This document shows positions 36,120 to 43,041 of a DNA stretch of 64,000 nt, piece after piece. The position numbers were made by a program, and so were the translations under genes. Position 1 is the first letter of the stretch; the number at the start of each line of letters is the position of its first letter. The stretch comes from Brevibacillus reuszeri. Its GTDB lineage: Bacteria; Bacillota; Bacilli; Brevibacillales; Brevibacillaceae. The notes under the pieces are model-generated. The model searched no databases and was not told the DNA's origin. It saw nothing but the letters and a program-made list of their open reading frames with translations. The stretch lies in the NCBI RefSeq assembly GCF_002897295.1, contig NZ_BEXF01000010.1, forward strand, positions 124,001 to 188,000, read 5' to 3'.

Positions 36120-37019
36120 CTACACAGACTTGCATGAAAGAGATGCCTTCAAAACTTTGGAGGTTAGCTCACGCCCTAATTCCTGCTGGATAAACGCGCC
36201 AGCTTCTGTCAAGCGCTCAAGGTCCACACCCGTTTCATAGTCCATCCCGTGCAGCATATAAACTAAATCCTCACTGGCAATATTTCCGGCTGCTCCTGGC
36301 GCATACGGACATCCTCCAAGACCGCCAATCGAGCTATCAAACGTACGAAGCCCCTCGCCAAGAGCAGCTACGACATTCGCCAACCCAGTGCCCCTTGTAT
36401 CGTGAAAATGACCGGCCAAGCGCTCGGTCGTAACATCCTTCACAAGCGCTCCAATAATTTCGTGGACCTGCTTGGGCGTAGCCACACCGATCGTATCCCC
36501 TAGCGAGACTTCAAACACACCCATCTCAAGGAGCTCATTTGTCACGCGCCGACTGTTGTCCAGCGGAACGCTCCCTTCATAAGGACATCCAAACACAGTA
36601 GAAACATAGCCGCGAACGCGAAGACCGAGAGCCTGAGCTTCCCGGGCCACCTCCTGCAATACTGGAAATGTTTCTTCTATGCTTTTGTTGATGTTTTTTT
36701 TGTTGTGTGATTCGGAGGCGGACATGAACAAAGCTACTTCCGTTATTCCGCAAGCTGCCGCTCGCTCCAATCCGCGAAGATTGGGGACGAGAGCACTAAA
36801 CGTCACATCCTTTGGGCGAGCGATCCCCCGCAGGACCTCCTCGGCATCTGCTAACTGCGGAATCCATTTCGGATTCACAAAAGAGCTCGCCTCCACGCGT
36901 TTCAAACCTGCTGCGACAAGTTTATCAATCAGCTTAATTTTGGATGCTACAGGTACGATCTCATTTTCATTTTGCAGGCCGTCCCGAGGCCCTACTTCTA
37001 CGATTTGCACCTTGTTCAT
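36120..37019 (-). CDS. yngG: Hydroxymethylglutaryl-CoA lyase (YngG)
   Basis: HMG-CoA lyase cleaves HMG-CoA into acetyl-CoA and acetoacetate, the last step of leucine degradation. The 299-residue TIM barrel starts VQIVEVGPRDGLQNE (metal-binding Asp), has VRGYVSTVFGCPYEG, HFHDTRGTGLANV and the glycine-rich GGLGGCPYAPGAAGN loop with its reactive Cys. SD AAAGGAGG precedes the ATG. The order within the operon matches B. subtilis yng genes. Confidence 0.93.
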   Translation of the reverse strand: MNKVQIVEVGPRDGLQNENEIVPVASKIKLIDKLVAAGLKRVEASSFVNPKWIPQLADAEEVLRGIARPKDVTFSALVPNLRGLERAAACGITEVALFMSASESHNKKNINKSIEETFPVLQEVAREAQALGLRVRGYVSTVFGCPYEGSVPLDNSRRVTNELLEMGVFEVSLGDTIGVATPKQVHEIIGALVKDVTTERLAGHFHDTRGTGLANVVAALGEGLRTFDSSIGGLGGCPYAPGAAGNIASEDLVYMLHGMDYETGVDLERLTEAGAFIQQELGRELTSKVLKASLSCKSV

Positions 37020-37069
37020 ATGCTTCTCCTCCTTTCCTAGCGGGCGCTCAGTTTGTAATCATTCTAATA

Positions 37070-37282
37070 CTATTCCAGTTCTACGATGATATCCCCATCA
37101 TTGACAAAGTCGCCAATGTTCACTTTTACCTCAACAACCTTGCCTGCTGCTTGTGCTTGCACTGGTACTTCCATCTTCATGGATTCCAAAACGATCACAT
37201 CTTGCCCGTCGTTTACTTGATCTCCTGCCTGTACAAGCACTTGAATTACCGTTCCTGCCATTGTCGCTGCTACTTGTTTCAT
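37070..37282 (-). CDS. yngHB: Biotin carboxyl carrier protein (YngHB)
   Basis: This 70-residue biotin/lipoyl-attachment domain has the biotinylation motif ESMKMEV, the Lys being about residue 36, within a beta-barrel scaffold (MAGTVIQVLVQAGDQV, GKVVEVKVNIGDFVNDGD). It carries carboxybiotin between the biotin carboxylase and carboxyltransferase subunits encoded on either side. The small stand-alone carrier agrees with B. subtilis YngHB. Confidence 0.93.
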   Translation of the reverse strand: MKQVAATMAGTVIQVLVQAGDQVNDGQDVIVLESMKMEVPVQAQAAGKVVEVKVNIGDFVNDGDIIVELE

Positions 37283-37320
37283 AGAATGTCCACTCCTCTT
37301 TTTTTGTTTTTCTTCTGCGT

Positions 37321-38658
37321 TTATTTTGAAACACGCTCTTGCACAAACCAGGTGGTGTATTCGCCAGCACGGAAACGTTCGTCCGCCAAAACCTCTTGCA
37401 AAAACGGAATGTTCGTTTTAATTCCAGTAATCAGAAATTTTTCAATCGCTTCTTTTGCTCGCTGCACAGCCTCTTCTCTGGTCGCACCGGTAACGATCAC
37501 TTTGGCAATCATCGGGTCGTAAAAAGGTGTCACTTGTGTACCTGCTTCTACCCCGTCATCAATTCGAACGAACTCTTGTACCGGAGGTTGGTAGAGGGCA
37601 ATCGTACCTGGAGAAGGTAAAAAGGTTGACGGATCCTCCGCATAGACGCGCAGCTCAATTGCGTGTCGCAATGCTTTTACATCTTCCTGAGCAATTCCAA
37701 GCGGGTTTCCTTTTGCAATCTCAAGCTGCATCGCTACCAGATCAAGCCCTGTCATTTCTTCTGTCACTGGATGCTCTACTTGAAGACGCGTATTCATTTC
37801 CAAAAAGTAAAAGTTTTTGTTTTCATCAACGATGAACTCGACAGTACCTACACCCGTATAGCCAACTGCCTTGGCTGCCAGCACAGCTGCCTGGCAAAGC
37901 TCTTCGCGTGTAGCCTGATCAAGAAACGGCGATGGGCTTTCTTCCAGCACTTTCTGATGACGGCGCTGTATCGAGCACTCGCGCTCCAACAGATGGATGA
38001 CTTCTCCGTGTTCGTCCGCAGCGATCTGCACTTCAATGTGATGGGGACGCTCCACATATTTTTCCACATACATAGCGTCATTACCAAAGTATGCTTTTGC
38101 ACGACCTTTGGCTGATTGATAGGCCTGACGCACTTCCTGCTCGTCCCGACAAATTTGCATGCCGATTCCGCCGCCCCCAGCACTTGCCTTTAGCATGACC
38201 GGATATCCAATCGTCGCTGCAATTTCTGCTGCTTCGTCCGGTGTTTCGACCGACGCTTCGCACCCTGGAACTACAGGTACGCCTGCTGCCTGCATAATAT
38301 GACGAGCTGTCAGCTTGTCGCCCATCTGACCGATTACTTTTGGTGCAGGTCCTATGAATACGATGCCCTCTTCGCCCACGCGCCGGGCAAAAGCTTCATT
38401 CTCGGATAAAAGACCGTACCCAGGATGAATTGCATCAGCGTTTGTACTCTTCGCTGCTGCAATAATTGCCTCCACATTCAAATAGCTGTGTGGGACTGGA
38501 GGTGGACCGATATGCACAGCTTCATCCGCTTCTCTCACGTACGGCAAGTCCTTGTCAGCATCAGAGTAAACTGCTACTGTAGCGACTCCCTTCAACTTGC
38601 ATGTGCGAATAATTCGTCTGGCAATCTCACCGCGGTTTGCAATTAGTACCTTACGCAT
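37321..38658 (-). CDS. yngH: Biotin carboxylase subunit of acyl-CoA carboxylase (YngH)
   Basis: The subunit carboxylates biotin on the carrier protein using ATP and bicarbonate. It starts MRKVLIANRGEIARRI and has the ATP-grasp domain with KASAGGGGIGM, ERECSIQRRHQKVLEESPS and FLEMNTRLQVEHPVTE. The length of about 445 residues is usual for AccC-type subunits. ATG 38658 has GAGGGGAG 7 bases upstream; the longer frame to 38694 is not supported. It is the first gene of the operon. A probable CcpA site lies 37 bases upstream, so catabolite repression is likely; no clear promoter was fixed. Confidence 0.93.
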   Translation of the reverse strand: MRKVLIANRGEIARRIIRTCKLKGVATVAVYSDADKDLPYVREADEAVHIGPPPVPHSYLNVEAIIAAAKSTNADAIHPGYGLLSENEAFARRVGEEGIVFIGPAPKVIGQMGDKLTARHIMQAAGVPVVPGCEASVETPDEAAEIAATIGYPVMLKASAGGGGIGMQICRDEQEVRQAYQSAKGRAKAYFGNDAMYVEKYVERPHHIEVQIAADEHGEVIHLLERECSIQRRHQKVLEESPSPFLDQATREELCQAAVLAAKAVGYTGVGTVEFIVDENKNFYFLEMNTRLQVEHPVTEEMTGLDLVAMQLEIAKGNPLGIAQEDVKALRHAIELRVYAEDPSTFLPSPGTIALYQPPVQEFVRIDDGVEAGTQVTPFYDPMIAKVIVTGATREEAVQRAKEAIEKFLITGIKTNIPFLQEVLADERFRAGEYTTWFVQERVSK

Positions 38659-38694
38659 GGCAACGCTCCCCTCTTTCACAAACCTGGAACACAA

Positions 38695-38709
38695 TCGAAA
38701 GCGTTTTCA
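38695..38709 (-). promoter_or_regulatory. Putative cre (CcpA) site upstream of yngH
   Basis: On the minus strand TTGAAAACGCTTTCG matches the catabolite-responsive element consensus WTGNAANCGNWNNCW at all but the last fixed position. It lies 37-51 bases upstream of the yngH start, where binding of CcpA would block expression of the operon when glucose is present. Confidence 0.65.
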
Positions 38710-38958
38710 AATTGGTGACCAGTTTGCGGCATGTATTTTTTGCTACTTCCTATTGTGCCATGAGATTGAAAAGAGTTCTAGGCTGAAATTTTAAAATTTT
38801 CCCATGAAAGCAAAAACATTTCCTGATAACCGCGTCCCTATTGCATTTGAACTTCCGATTTAATAAAAACTCTACGGATTGTATCTTTTATGGTGTATAA
38901 TAGGTATGAGTGGCCAAAAGGTGGCCAGCTAAAGAGCTGTGAGAGGAGTGGCTAACCT

Positions 38959-39426
38959 ATGTTTGAGGTAAGACGTTTGCAAATCAACTACAAGACGCTG
39001 GAGGAATTCCAGAAGTTTCGCGAATTTGGCCTGGAGGAGCTTTCGATGAAGGAAGACCTGGAGGCGAACATCGTGGAAAACGATTCGGAATCTCCTTTTT
39101 ATGGTATTTATGACAACGATCTTTTGGTAGCACGTATGAGCCTCTACAAAATCGACGGGAAATACGACCGCTATTTCCAGCCTACACAGGACTATTATGA
39201 GCTGTGGAAGCTTGAAGTCCTGCCTGACTACCGTAATAAAGATTACGGAACAGCTCTGGTTAACCACGCGAAAAGCTTTGGTGCACCGATCAAAACAAAC
39301 TCGCGCTGCCGCGCTGACCAATTTTGGTTGAATATGGGCTTCACGCCTGTAAAGTACAACCCTATGCGCGATCGTGGAGAAAATCCATACGTCTGGTTGC
39401 CTGAAAACGTTGGGCTGCAAGACTAG
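38959..39426 (+). CDS. ylbP: GNAT family N-acetyltransferase YlbP
   Basis: This protein of about 155 residues starts MFEVRRLQINYKTLEEFQKF and contains NDSESPFYGIYDNDLLVARMSLY and LWKLEVLPDYRNKDYGTALVNHAK, the latter being the acetyl-CoA binding motif A of GNAT enzymes. The sequence pattern and neighbours (a rsfA-like gene next door, panE nearby) match B. subtilis YlbP. The acceptor substrate is not known. AGAGGAG lies about 10 bases before the ATG. A TATAAT at 38896-38901 is a possible -10 box. Between it and the gene lie short self-complementary blocks (TGGCCA twice, AGCT...AGCT). Confidence 0.9.
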   Translation: MFEVRRLQINYKTLEEFQKFREFGLEELSMKEDLEANIVENDSESPFYGIYDNDLLVARMSLYKIDGKYDRYFQPTQDYYELWKLEVLPDYRNKDYGTALVNHAKSFGAPIKTNSRCRADQFWLNMGFTPVKYNPMRDRGENPYVWLPENVGLQD

Positions 39427-39449
39427 CGCTCCACTTATATGAAAAGACA

Positions 39450-39482
39450 AAAAAGAAGCGGCAAATACCGCTTCTTTTTTAT
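39450..39482. terminator. Bidirectional terminator between ylbP and rsfA-like gene
   Basis: AAGAAGCGG (39453-39461) and CCGCTTCTT (39468-39476) form a perfect 9-bp stem with A and T runs on both sides, serving both convergent genes. Confidence 0.92.
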
Positions 39483-39499
39483 GTAGGCAAATGCTCCCT

Positions 39500-40138
39500 C
39501 TACTTTTCCACTCGCTCCAGATTCCCGTTTTCGTCCATTTTAAAAATCGCTTTGGACGAATCTTCTTCTTGTAAAAAGGCTAGCTTGCGAGCTCGTTCCA
39601 TAATCTGTACCAGCGCACGATAGTCATCATTGACCCCTCGTACCTGCTCCAGCTCTCGTCTCGCTTTTGCATGGGCTTCTGTCAATTCTTTTATTTCTAA
39701 TTCTTTTCCTTCCAACTCTTGTTCCAGCTGTCTCAAGCGACGAGACAACTCTTTTTGGTTGACCAACATCCGAATAACCGATTCGATTTGCTGCTCTTCA
39801 TCCTCTGCTTGTTTAGACACTTCCTGCGTAACAGGTACTTGCCGCTTAGGAGGCAACGCAACAACCTCTACTTCGGCAGTGCCTTGCGCCGGAGCCACCC
39901 GACCCATCTTTTTCAATTGCTGCCTTTGGCTTTTGGCAATGGATATCGCCGCATCATAACGCTTGCGGACGCAGCTGTTCCATCTGAAGCCGCAAGCAGC
40001 CGCTGTCCTCCCTAGCCTTTGACCCACTTCTTCAAATGCGGCAAGCTGCGTGCCGCCCTCGCGTATGTGGCGCAAGGTGACTTCCGCCAACACTAGATCG
40101 TCATCTTCGGTCCATGCGTCTTGTCTGGAAGCTACCAT
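39500..40138 (-). CDS. RsfA family prespore-type transcription factor
   Basis: The N-terminal 65 residues form a Myb/SANT-like DNA-binding domain (DAWTEDDDLVLAEVTLRHI, AFEEVGQRLGRTAAACGFRWNSCVRKRY). The C-terminal part is a long coiled coil (RRLRQLEQELEGKELEIKELTEAHAKARRELEQ, residues about 120-160). This layout matches the RsfA/YlbO (GerR) sporulation regulators of Bacillus, and the neighbour ylbP supports the YlbO assignment. In Bacillus these proteins modulate compartment-specific sigma factor regulons during sporulation. SD GGGAGG precedes the ATG. A 13-base palindrome (TTTCTA-C-TAGAAA, 40213-40225) lies about 75 bases upstream. Confidence 0.87.
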   Translation of the reverse strand: MVASRQDAWTEDDDLVLAEVTLRHIREGGTQLAAFEEVGQRLGRTAAACGFRWNSCVRKRYDAAISIAKSQRQQLKKMGRVAPAQGTAEVEVVALPPKRQVPVTQEVSKQAEDEEQQIESVIRMLVNQKELSRRLRQLEQELEGKELEIKELTEAHAKARRELEQVRGVNDDYRALVQIMERARKLAFLQEEDSSKAIFKMDENGNLERVEK

Positions 40139-40280
40139 ATGAGTCCCTCCCGTTACCTTTAAAAAGGATGATGTAGTTCATCCTATGCTTTTCCCTACTC
40201 TTGTAGAATCGCTTTCTACTAGAAAAAGTATGTCCAAGCAAATAAATGTTTAAACGGGAGAAACCTTACACAGCCAGTAC

Positions 40281-41039
40281 CTACCTTTTTGTAAGAAACT
40301 TTTCCACTACTGCTACATGTGCATCGCTGCCCCATATTCCCGCGCATTGCTCAATTTCTTTTGCGATCCGCACCGACTGTGGCAAGCCTGCTCGTTTCCA
40401 CTGCAGTATTCGCATATACGCCTCTATTCCGACGAGCGGCTGTGCGGCAATCTTACGGGCAAAACGAAGGACATGCTCCGCTAGAACATTTGCAGAATAT
40501 ACTTCGTCCACGAATCCATATGTTTTGGCTTCTTCTGCCGACAGGCGCTCACCCGTTAATAGCAAGGCCATTGCTTTGGACTCGGGTACTGCATCCAATA
40601 GACGGCTTCCCCCGCCCCATCCTGTCGTAATATGCATGCCGATTTGAACAAAACCAAACAATGCCTGATCACTGGCAAAACGAAAATGACAGGCTCCTGC
40701 GAATTCACAGCCTCCGCCAACAGCCGCCCCATTGATCATTGCGATAACTGGCTTCGTGAATTGATCGATTGTACTTAGCAATGCCCCTACCTTGCTCAAA
40801 AGTGGATGTGCCTGCTCATATCCTCTGGCTGCAATAAACTGGTTCAAGTCTCCCCCCGATACAAAGCTTTTCCCTGTGCCGGTAATAATGAGGACTTTGA
40901 TGCTTTCATCGTCAGCGCAATCCTGTAAGGCCGCAAGCAGCTCATCGACTAACTCCATGCTAATTGCATTATGTACCTCTGGCCGATTTAGCGTAATTGT
41001 AGCGATGCCCTCGTGCTTGGTTATGAGTAACGTTTCCAT
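40281..41039 (-). CDS. Enoyl-CoA hydratase/isomerase family protein
   Basis: This crotonase-fold protein of about 252 residues has ITLNRPEVHNAIS, GTGKSFVSGGDLNQFI and INGAAVGGGCEFAGACHFRFAS, the oxyanion-hole elements. In the region where hydratases carry catalytic Glu, the sequence reads FVQIGMHITTGWGGGSRLLDAV, so the usual hydratase Glu is not obvious and an isomerase, hydrolase or other reaction is possible. ATG 41039 has GGGGGG 5 bases upstream. It is not in an operon with the yngF-type hydratase and probably has a separate role. Confidence 0.85.
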   Translation of the reverse strand: METLLITKHEGIATITLNRPEVHNAISMELVDELLAALQDCADDESIKVLIITGTGKSFVSGGDLNQFIAARGYEQAHPLLSKVGALLSTIDQFTKPVIAMINGAAVGGGCEFAGACHFRFASDQALFGFVQIGMHITTGWGGGSRLLDAVPESKAMALLLTGERLSAEEAKTYGFVDEVYSANVLAEHVLRFARKIAAQPLVGIEAYMRILQWKRAGLPQSVRIAKEIEQCAGIWGSDAHVAVVEKFLTKR

Positions 41040-41117
41040 TATGGCCCCCCAACCTTTCACCCATCTGTTTTGCCTTTATTTTACCGCCAAATGGGACAAA
41101 ATCATAAGAAAACCTCT

Positions 41118-41159
41118 ATCGAGGCTTCTTCAAGGAGGAGCGACCGCGTTTAGTGGAAG
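41118..41159 (+). repeat. Conserved non-coding element, copy B
   Basis: This 42-base plus-strand segment is the second copy of the element at 31477-31519. It shares ATCGAGGC, GAGGAGCGACCGCGTTT and GGAAG. The hairpin CCGC-GTTTA-GTGG keeps the stem of copy A with a G-C to G-U change. The upstream CCTC-TAT-CGAGG adds another possible stem. It lies between two minus-strand genes and antisense to both, so it is not a leader of either. Confidence 0.65.
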
Positions 41160-41169
41160 GTTATTCTTG

Positions 41170-41214
41170 CTAAATCAGGGTGCAGATACGAAACGTTTAT
41201 ACTTTCTGATTTAG
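41170..41214 (+). repeat. 9-bp inverted repeat downstream of element copy B
   Basis: CTAAATCAG (41170-41178) and CTGATTTAG (41206-41214) pair perfectly around a 27-base loop. It follows the conserved element at a similar distance to the 10-bp stem in copy A, suggesting that a larger structured unit is repeated with its distal stem diverged in sequence. Confidence 0.5.
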
Positions 41215-41217
41215 TAA

Positions 41218-41247
41218 GAAAAAAAGAGGAGGCCCAAAGCCCCCTCT
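41218..41247 (-). terminator. Terminator after the Spx-like gene
   Basis: AGAGG-A-GGC and GCC-C-CCTCT form a hairpin followed on the minus strand by CTTTTTTTT. It lies immediately past the stop codon. Confidence 0.88.
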
Positions 41248-41250
41248 TCT

Positions 41251-41628
41251 TTATGACAGCAAATTTTTCATTGCAGATGAATTGAAGCCAACGATCAAGT
41301 TTTCGCCGTCCGTGAGAATCGGGCGTTTGAGAAGCTGTGGCTCTTCACTCAGCATTTCCAACAGCTCTTTTACGGACATGTCGTTAATGTCCACATCCAG
41401 GTTTTTAAAACGTTGGCTTCTCGTGGACAAAATCTCATCCAGTCCATTCGAGGTCATTTTGATAATATCAAGCAGCTCTTCTGCTGTTGGTGGATTTTTA
41501 AACAAGTGACGCTCTTCGTAATTCACTCCGTTCTCTGCCAGCCATGCTTTGGCTTTCCGACAGGAAGTGCAGCTCGGATACGTGAAAAACGTTAATTTTT
41601 GAGTATGTGTACGCTCAGCAACTGCCAT
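41251..41628 (-). CDS. Spx/MgsR (ArsC-fold) family regulator
   Basis: This thioredoxin-fold protein of 125 residues has the redox switch CTSC (Cys20 and Cys23) in FFTYPSCTSCRKAKAWL. It also has STRSQRFKNLDVDINDMSVKELLEMLSEEP and the conserved RPIL-type segment LKRPILTDGENLIVGFN. In Bacillus, Spx and MgsR (YqgZ) bind the RNA polymerase alpha C-terminal domain to redirect transcription under disulfide or other stress. YqgY and YqgX homologues nearby favour MgsR. A plain arsenate-reductase-like role is less likely. Confidence 0.87.
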   Translation of the reverse strand: MAVAERTHTQKLTFFTYPSCTSCRKAKAWLAENGVNYEERHLFKNPPTAEELLDIIKMTSNGLDEILSTRSQRFKNLDVDINDMSVKELLEMLSEEPQLLKRPILTDGENLIVGFNSSAMKNLLS

Positions 41629-41770
41629 CGGTTACCCCTCCATCTCATCTATACAATCTCGTTTGAACGATTACAGGTGTTGCTAAAAACGATTCCTTAT
41701 GTTGGAAGCAAACACTTGCAAAAAGTTAGCTAATAAAAAAACCTTCCTTAATTCGGATTATAAATCTGTT

Positions 41771-41797
41771 ATTAACACTATGTCAATAGTAGTTAAT
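41771..41797. promoter_or_regulatory. 27-base imperfect palindrome upstream of the Cys-rich HTH regulator
   Basis: ATTAAC-ACTAT-GTCA-ATAGT-A-GTTAAT pairs over 11 positions with one bulged base. It lies in the AT-rich 283-bp gap between the Spx-like gene and the HTH regulator, about 115 bases upstream of the latter, and is a candidate operator. I see no coding region in this gap. Confidence 0.45.
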
Positions 41798-41911
41798 CTA
41801 AAAACTAGGCGAAAATTACTTATATATAGACCTCTTGCACACTCTAACCTTAACAATCTTAGGAAAATCGGATACACTTATTATGATTTGTCTAAAGAAG
41901 GGGGTACTAGC

Positions 41912-42610
41912 ATGGATTATGATGCGCATAAGTTGACCAGTGCTTTAGCTGACCCCACCCGTTTTTCCATTTACCAATTCGTCGCATACAGCAAAGACCC
42001 AATCACTGTCCAGGAAGTAGCTGACCACTTTTCGATCCATCCTAACGTGGCAAGGCTGCATTTAACCAAACTGGAGGATGTCCATTTGCTTACAGCCGTT
42101 ACGGACAAAAGTGGCAAAGGTGGACGACCCAGTCGATTGTACTCACTGTCTGACCAAGTCGTGAGCCTACAGTTTCCACCCCGTGACTATCAGCTGCTGG
42201 CCGACATCGCGATTGAAAGTCTGCTCTCGCTAGGCGAAGCGGGTAAAGCCGCTTTGATTAATATGGGACATCGTATCGGTACAGAGATGGCAAAACGGGC
42301 GGTTGCCCAAAGCGGAATTCAGTTAAAAACGGCCACTATGGATGATAAGCTGAATTTGATTCACCGCCTTGTCGTTGCACAAGGATTGAAGCCTGACATC
42401 GAGGTATTATCAGATGGCGTACTACGTTTCCGTGTAAATAACTGCACGTTTTCTGATTCAGCCAAAAAATATACAAGTTCTGTATGCCATATGCACAACG
42501 CCCTTTTGATGGGAATATTCGAAACGTACTTGGGGAAAATTGAATTACGTGAGGACGAGTCCATGCTTGGTGGATGTAGGTCATGCAACTATACGGTGAT
42601 TCAATACTGA
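41912..42610 (+). CDS. HTH transcriptional regulator with C-terminal cysteine cluster (SufR-like layout)
   Basis: The N-terminal winged HTH (residues about 5-80) is ArsR/DeoR-like (ALADPTRFSIYQFVAYSKDPITVQEVADHF, then HPNVARLHLTKLE and GGRPSRLYSL). The C-terminal domain has four cysteines spaced C-X13-C-X29-C-X2-C (VNNCTF, SSVCHMHNAL, GGCRSCNY). This layout, HTH then a Cys-rich ligand domain, resembles SufR-type iron-sulfur regulators, but cofactor and targets are unproven, and a zinc site is also possible. ATG 41912 follows AAGAAGGGGG. The frame is open further upstream to 41699, but that stretch is AT-rich and lacks family similarity. Confidence 0.8.
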   Translation: MDYDAHKLTSALADPTRFSIYQFVAYSKDPITVQEVADHFSIHPNVARLHLTKLEDVHLLTAVTDKSGKGGRPSRLYSLSDQVVSLQFPPRDYQLLADIAIESLLSLGEAGKAALINMGHRIGTEMAKRAVAQSGIQLKTATMDDKLNLIHRLVVAQGLKPDIEVLSDGVLRFRVNNCTFSDSAKKYTSSVCHMHNALLMGIFETYLGKIELREDESMLGGCRSCNYTVIQY

Positions 42611-42643
42611 TCAGGAAGACAAAAATACGTCATACCTTAACCG

Positions 42644-42672
42644 TTTACACACATTCGCCCGTCCTATATAAT
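42644..42672 (+). promoter_or_regulatory. Sigma-A promoter of the DUF2626 gene
   Basis: TTTACA (42644-42649), 17 bases, TATAAT (42667-42672), located about 50 bases upstream of the coding start. This is one of the best promoter matches in the window. Confidence 0.85.
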
Positions 42673-42724
42673 GGGGTAGGAATCTTGTAAATCTTACCGT
42701 TCTATGCAAAAAGGGGGGACAAAA

Positions 42725-42991
42725 ATGGATCGTATGTATCGCGTTCTTGGTTTCTGGACCATCGTAATCGCGCTGATGGCGTTCTGGGGCGGTTTGTACC
42801 CAATGTCGCTCATCTTCTTCGGTCTGACTGCTTTCTTCGTAGCACTCAGCTACATGAGCTTGACTGAAAGAACGTACTTAAACATCTTCTTCGGCTTCAT
42901 GTTCGTATCTTTCGTAGGTTTCACGTATTATACGTTCTTCATGATGCCAGTTGGACCACAAGAACACGCTTTCTTGCAAATGATCTTGTAA
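42725..42991 (+). CDS. yqgY: DUF2626 family membrane protein (YqgY)
   Basis: This 88-residue protein with three hydrophobic segments starts MDRMYRVLGFWTIVIALMAF and continues GLTAFFVALSYMSLTERTYL and FVGFTYYTFFMMP. It closely follows the pattern of B. subtilis YqgY. Function unknown. SD AAGGGGGG lies 6 bases before the ATG, and it has its own strong promoter and terminator. Confidence 0.88.
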   Translation: MDRMYRVLGFWTIVIALMAFWGGLYPMSLIFFGLTAFFVALSYMSLTERTYLNIFFGFMFVSFVGFTYYTFFMMPVGPQEHAFLQMIL

Positions 42992-42993
42992 AG

Positions 42994-43026
42994 AAAAAAG
43001 ATGCTCTCTCACGGAGCATCTTTTTT
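42994..43026. terminator. Bidirectional terminator after yqgY
   Basis: AAAAAAGATGCTC and GAGCATCTTTTTT pair perfectly around a 7-base loop. It also serves the convergent methyltransferase gene. Confidence 0.93.
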
Positions 43027-43041
43027 GTATGGCTCTTTCCT

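Noticed and set aside
38929..39450. Minus-strand frame opposite ylbP (173 codons)
   Set aside because: ylbP on the plus strand has an SD, promoter-like box, terminator and GNAT motifs; the opposite frame has none.
41699..41911. N-terminal extension of the Cys-rich HTH regulator
   Set aside because: The frame is open, but the DNA is AT-rich with a palindrome and the encoded residues do not fit the family; ATG 41912 has the SD.
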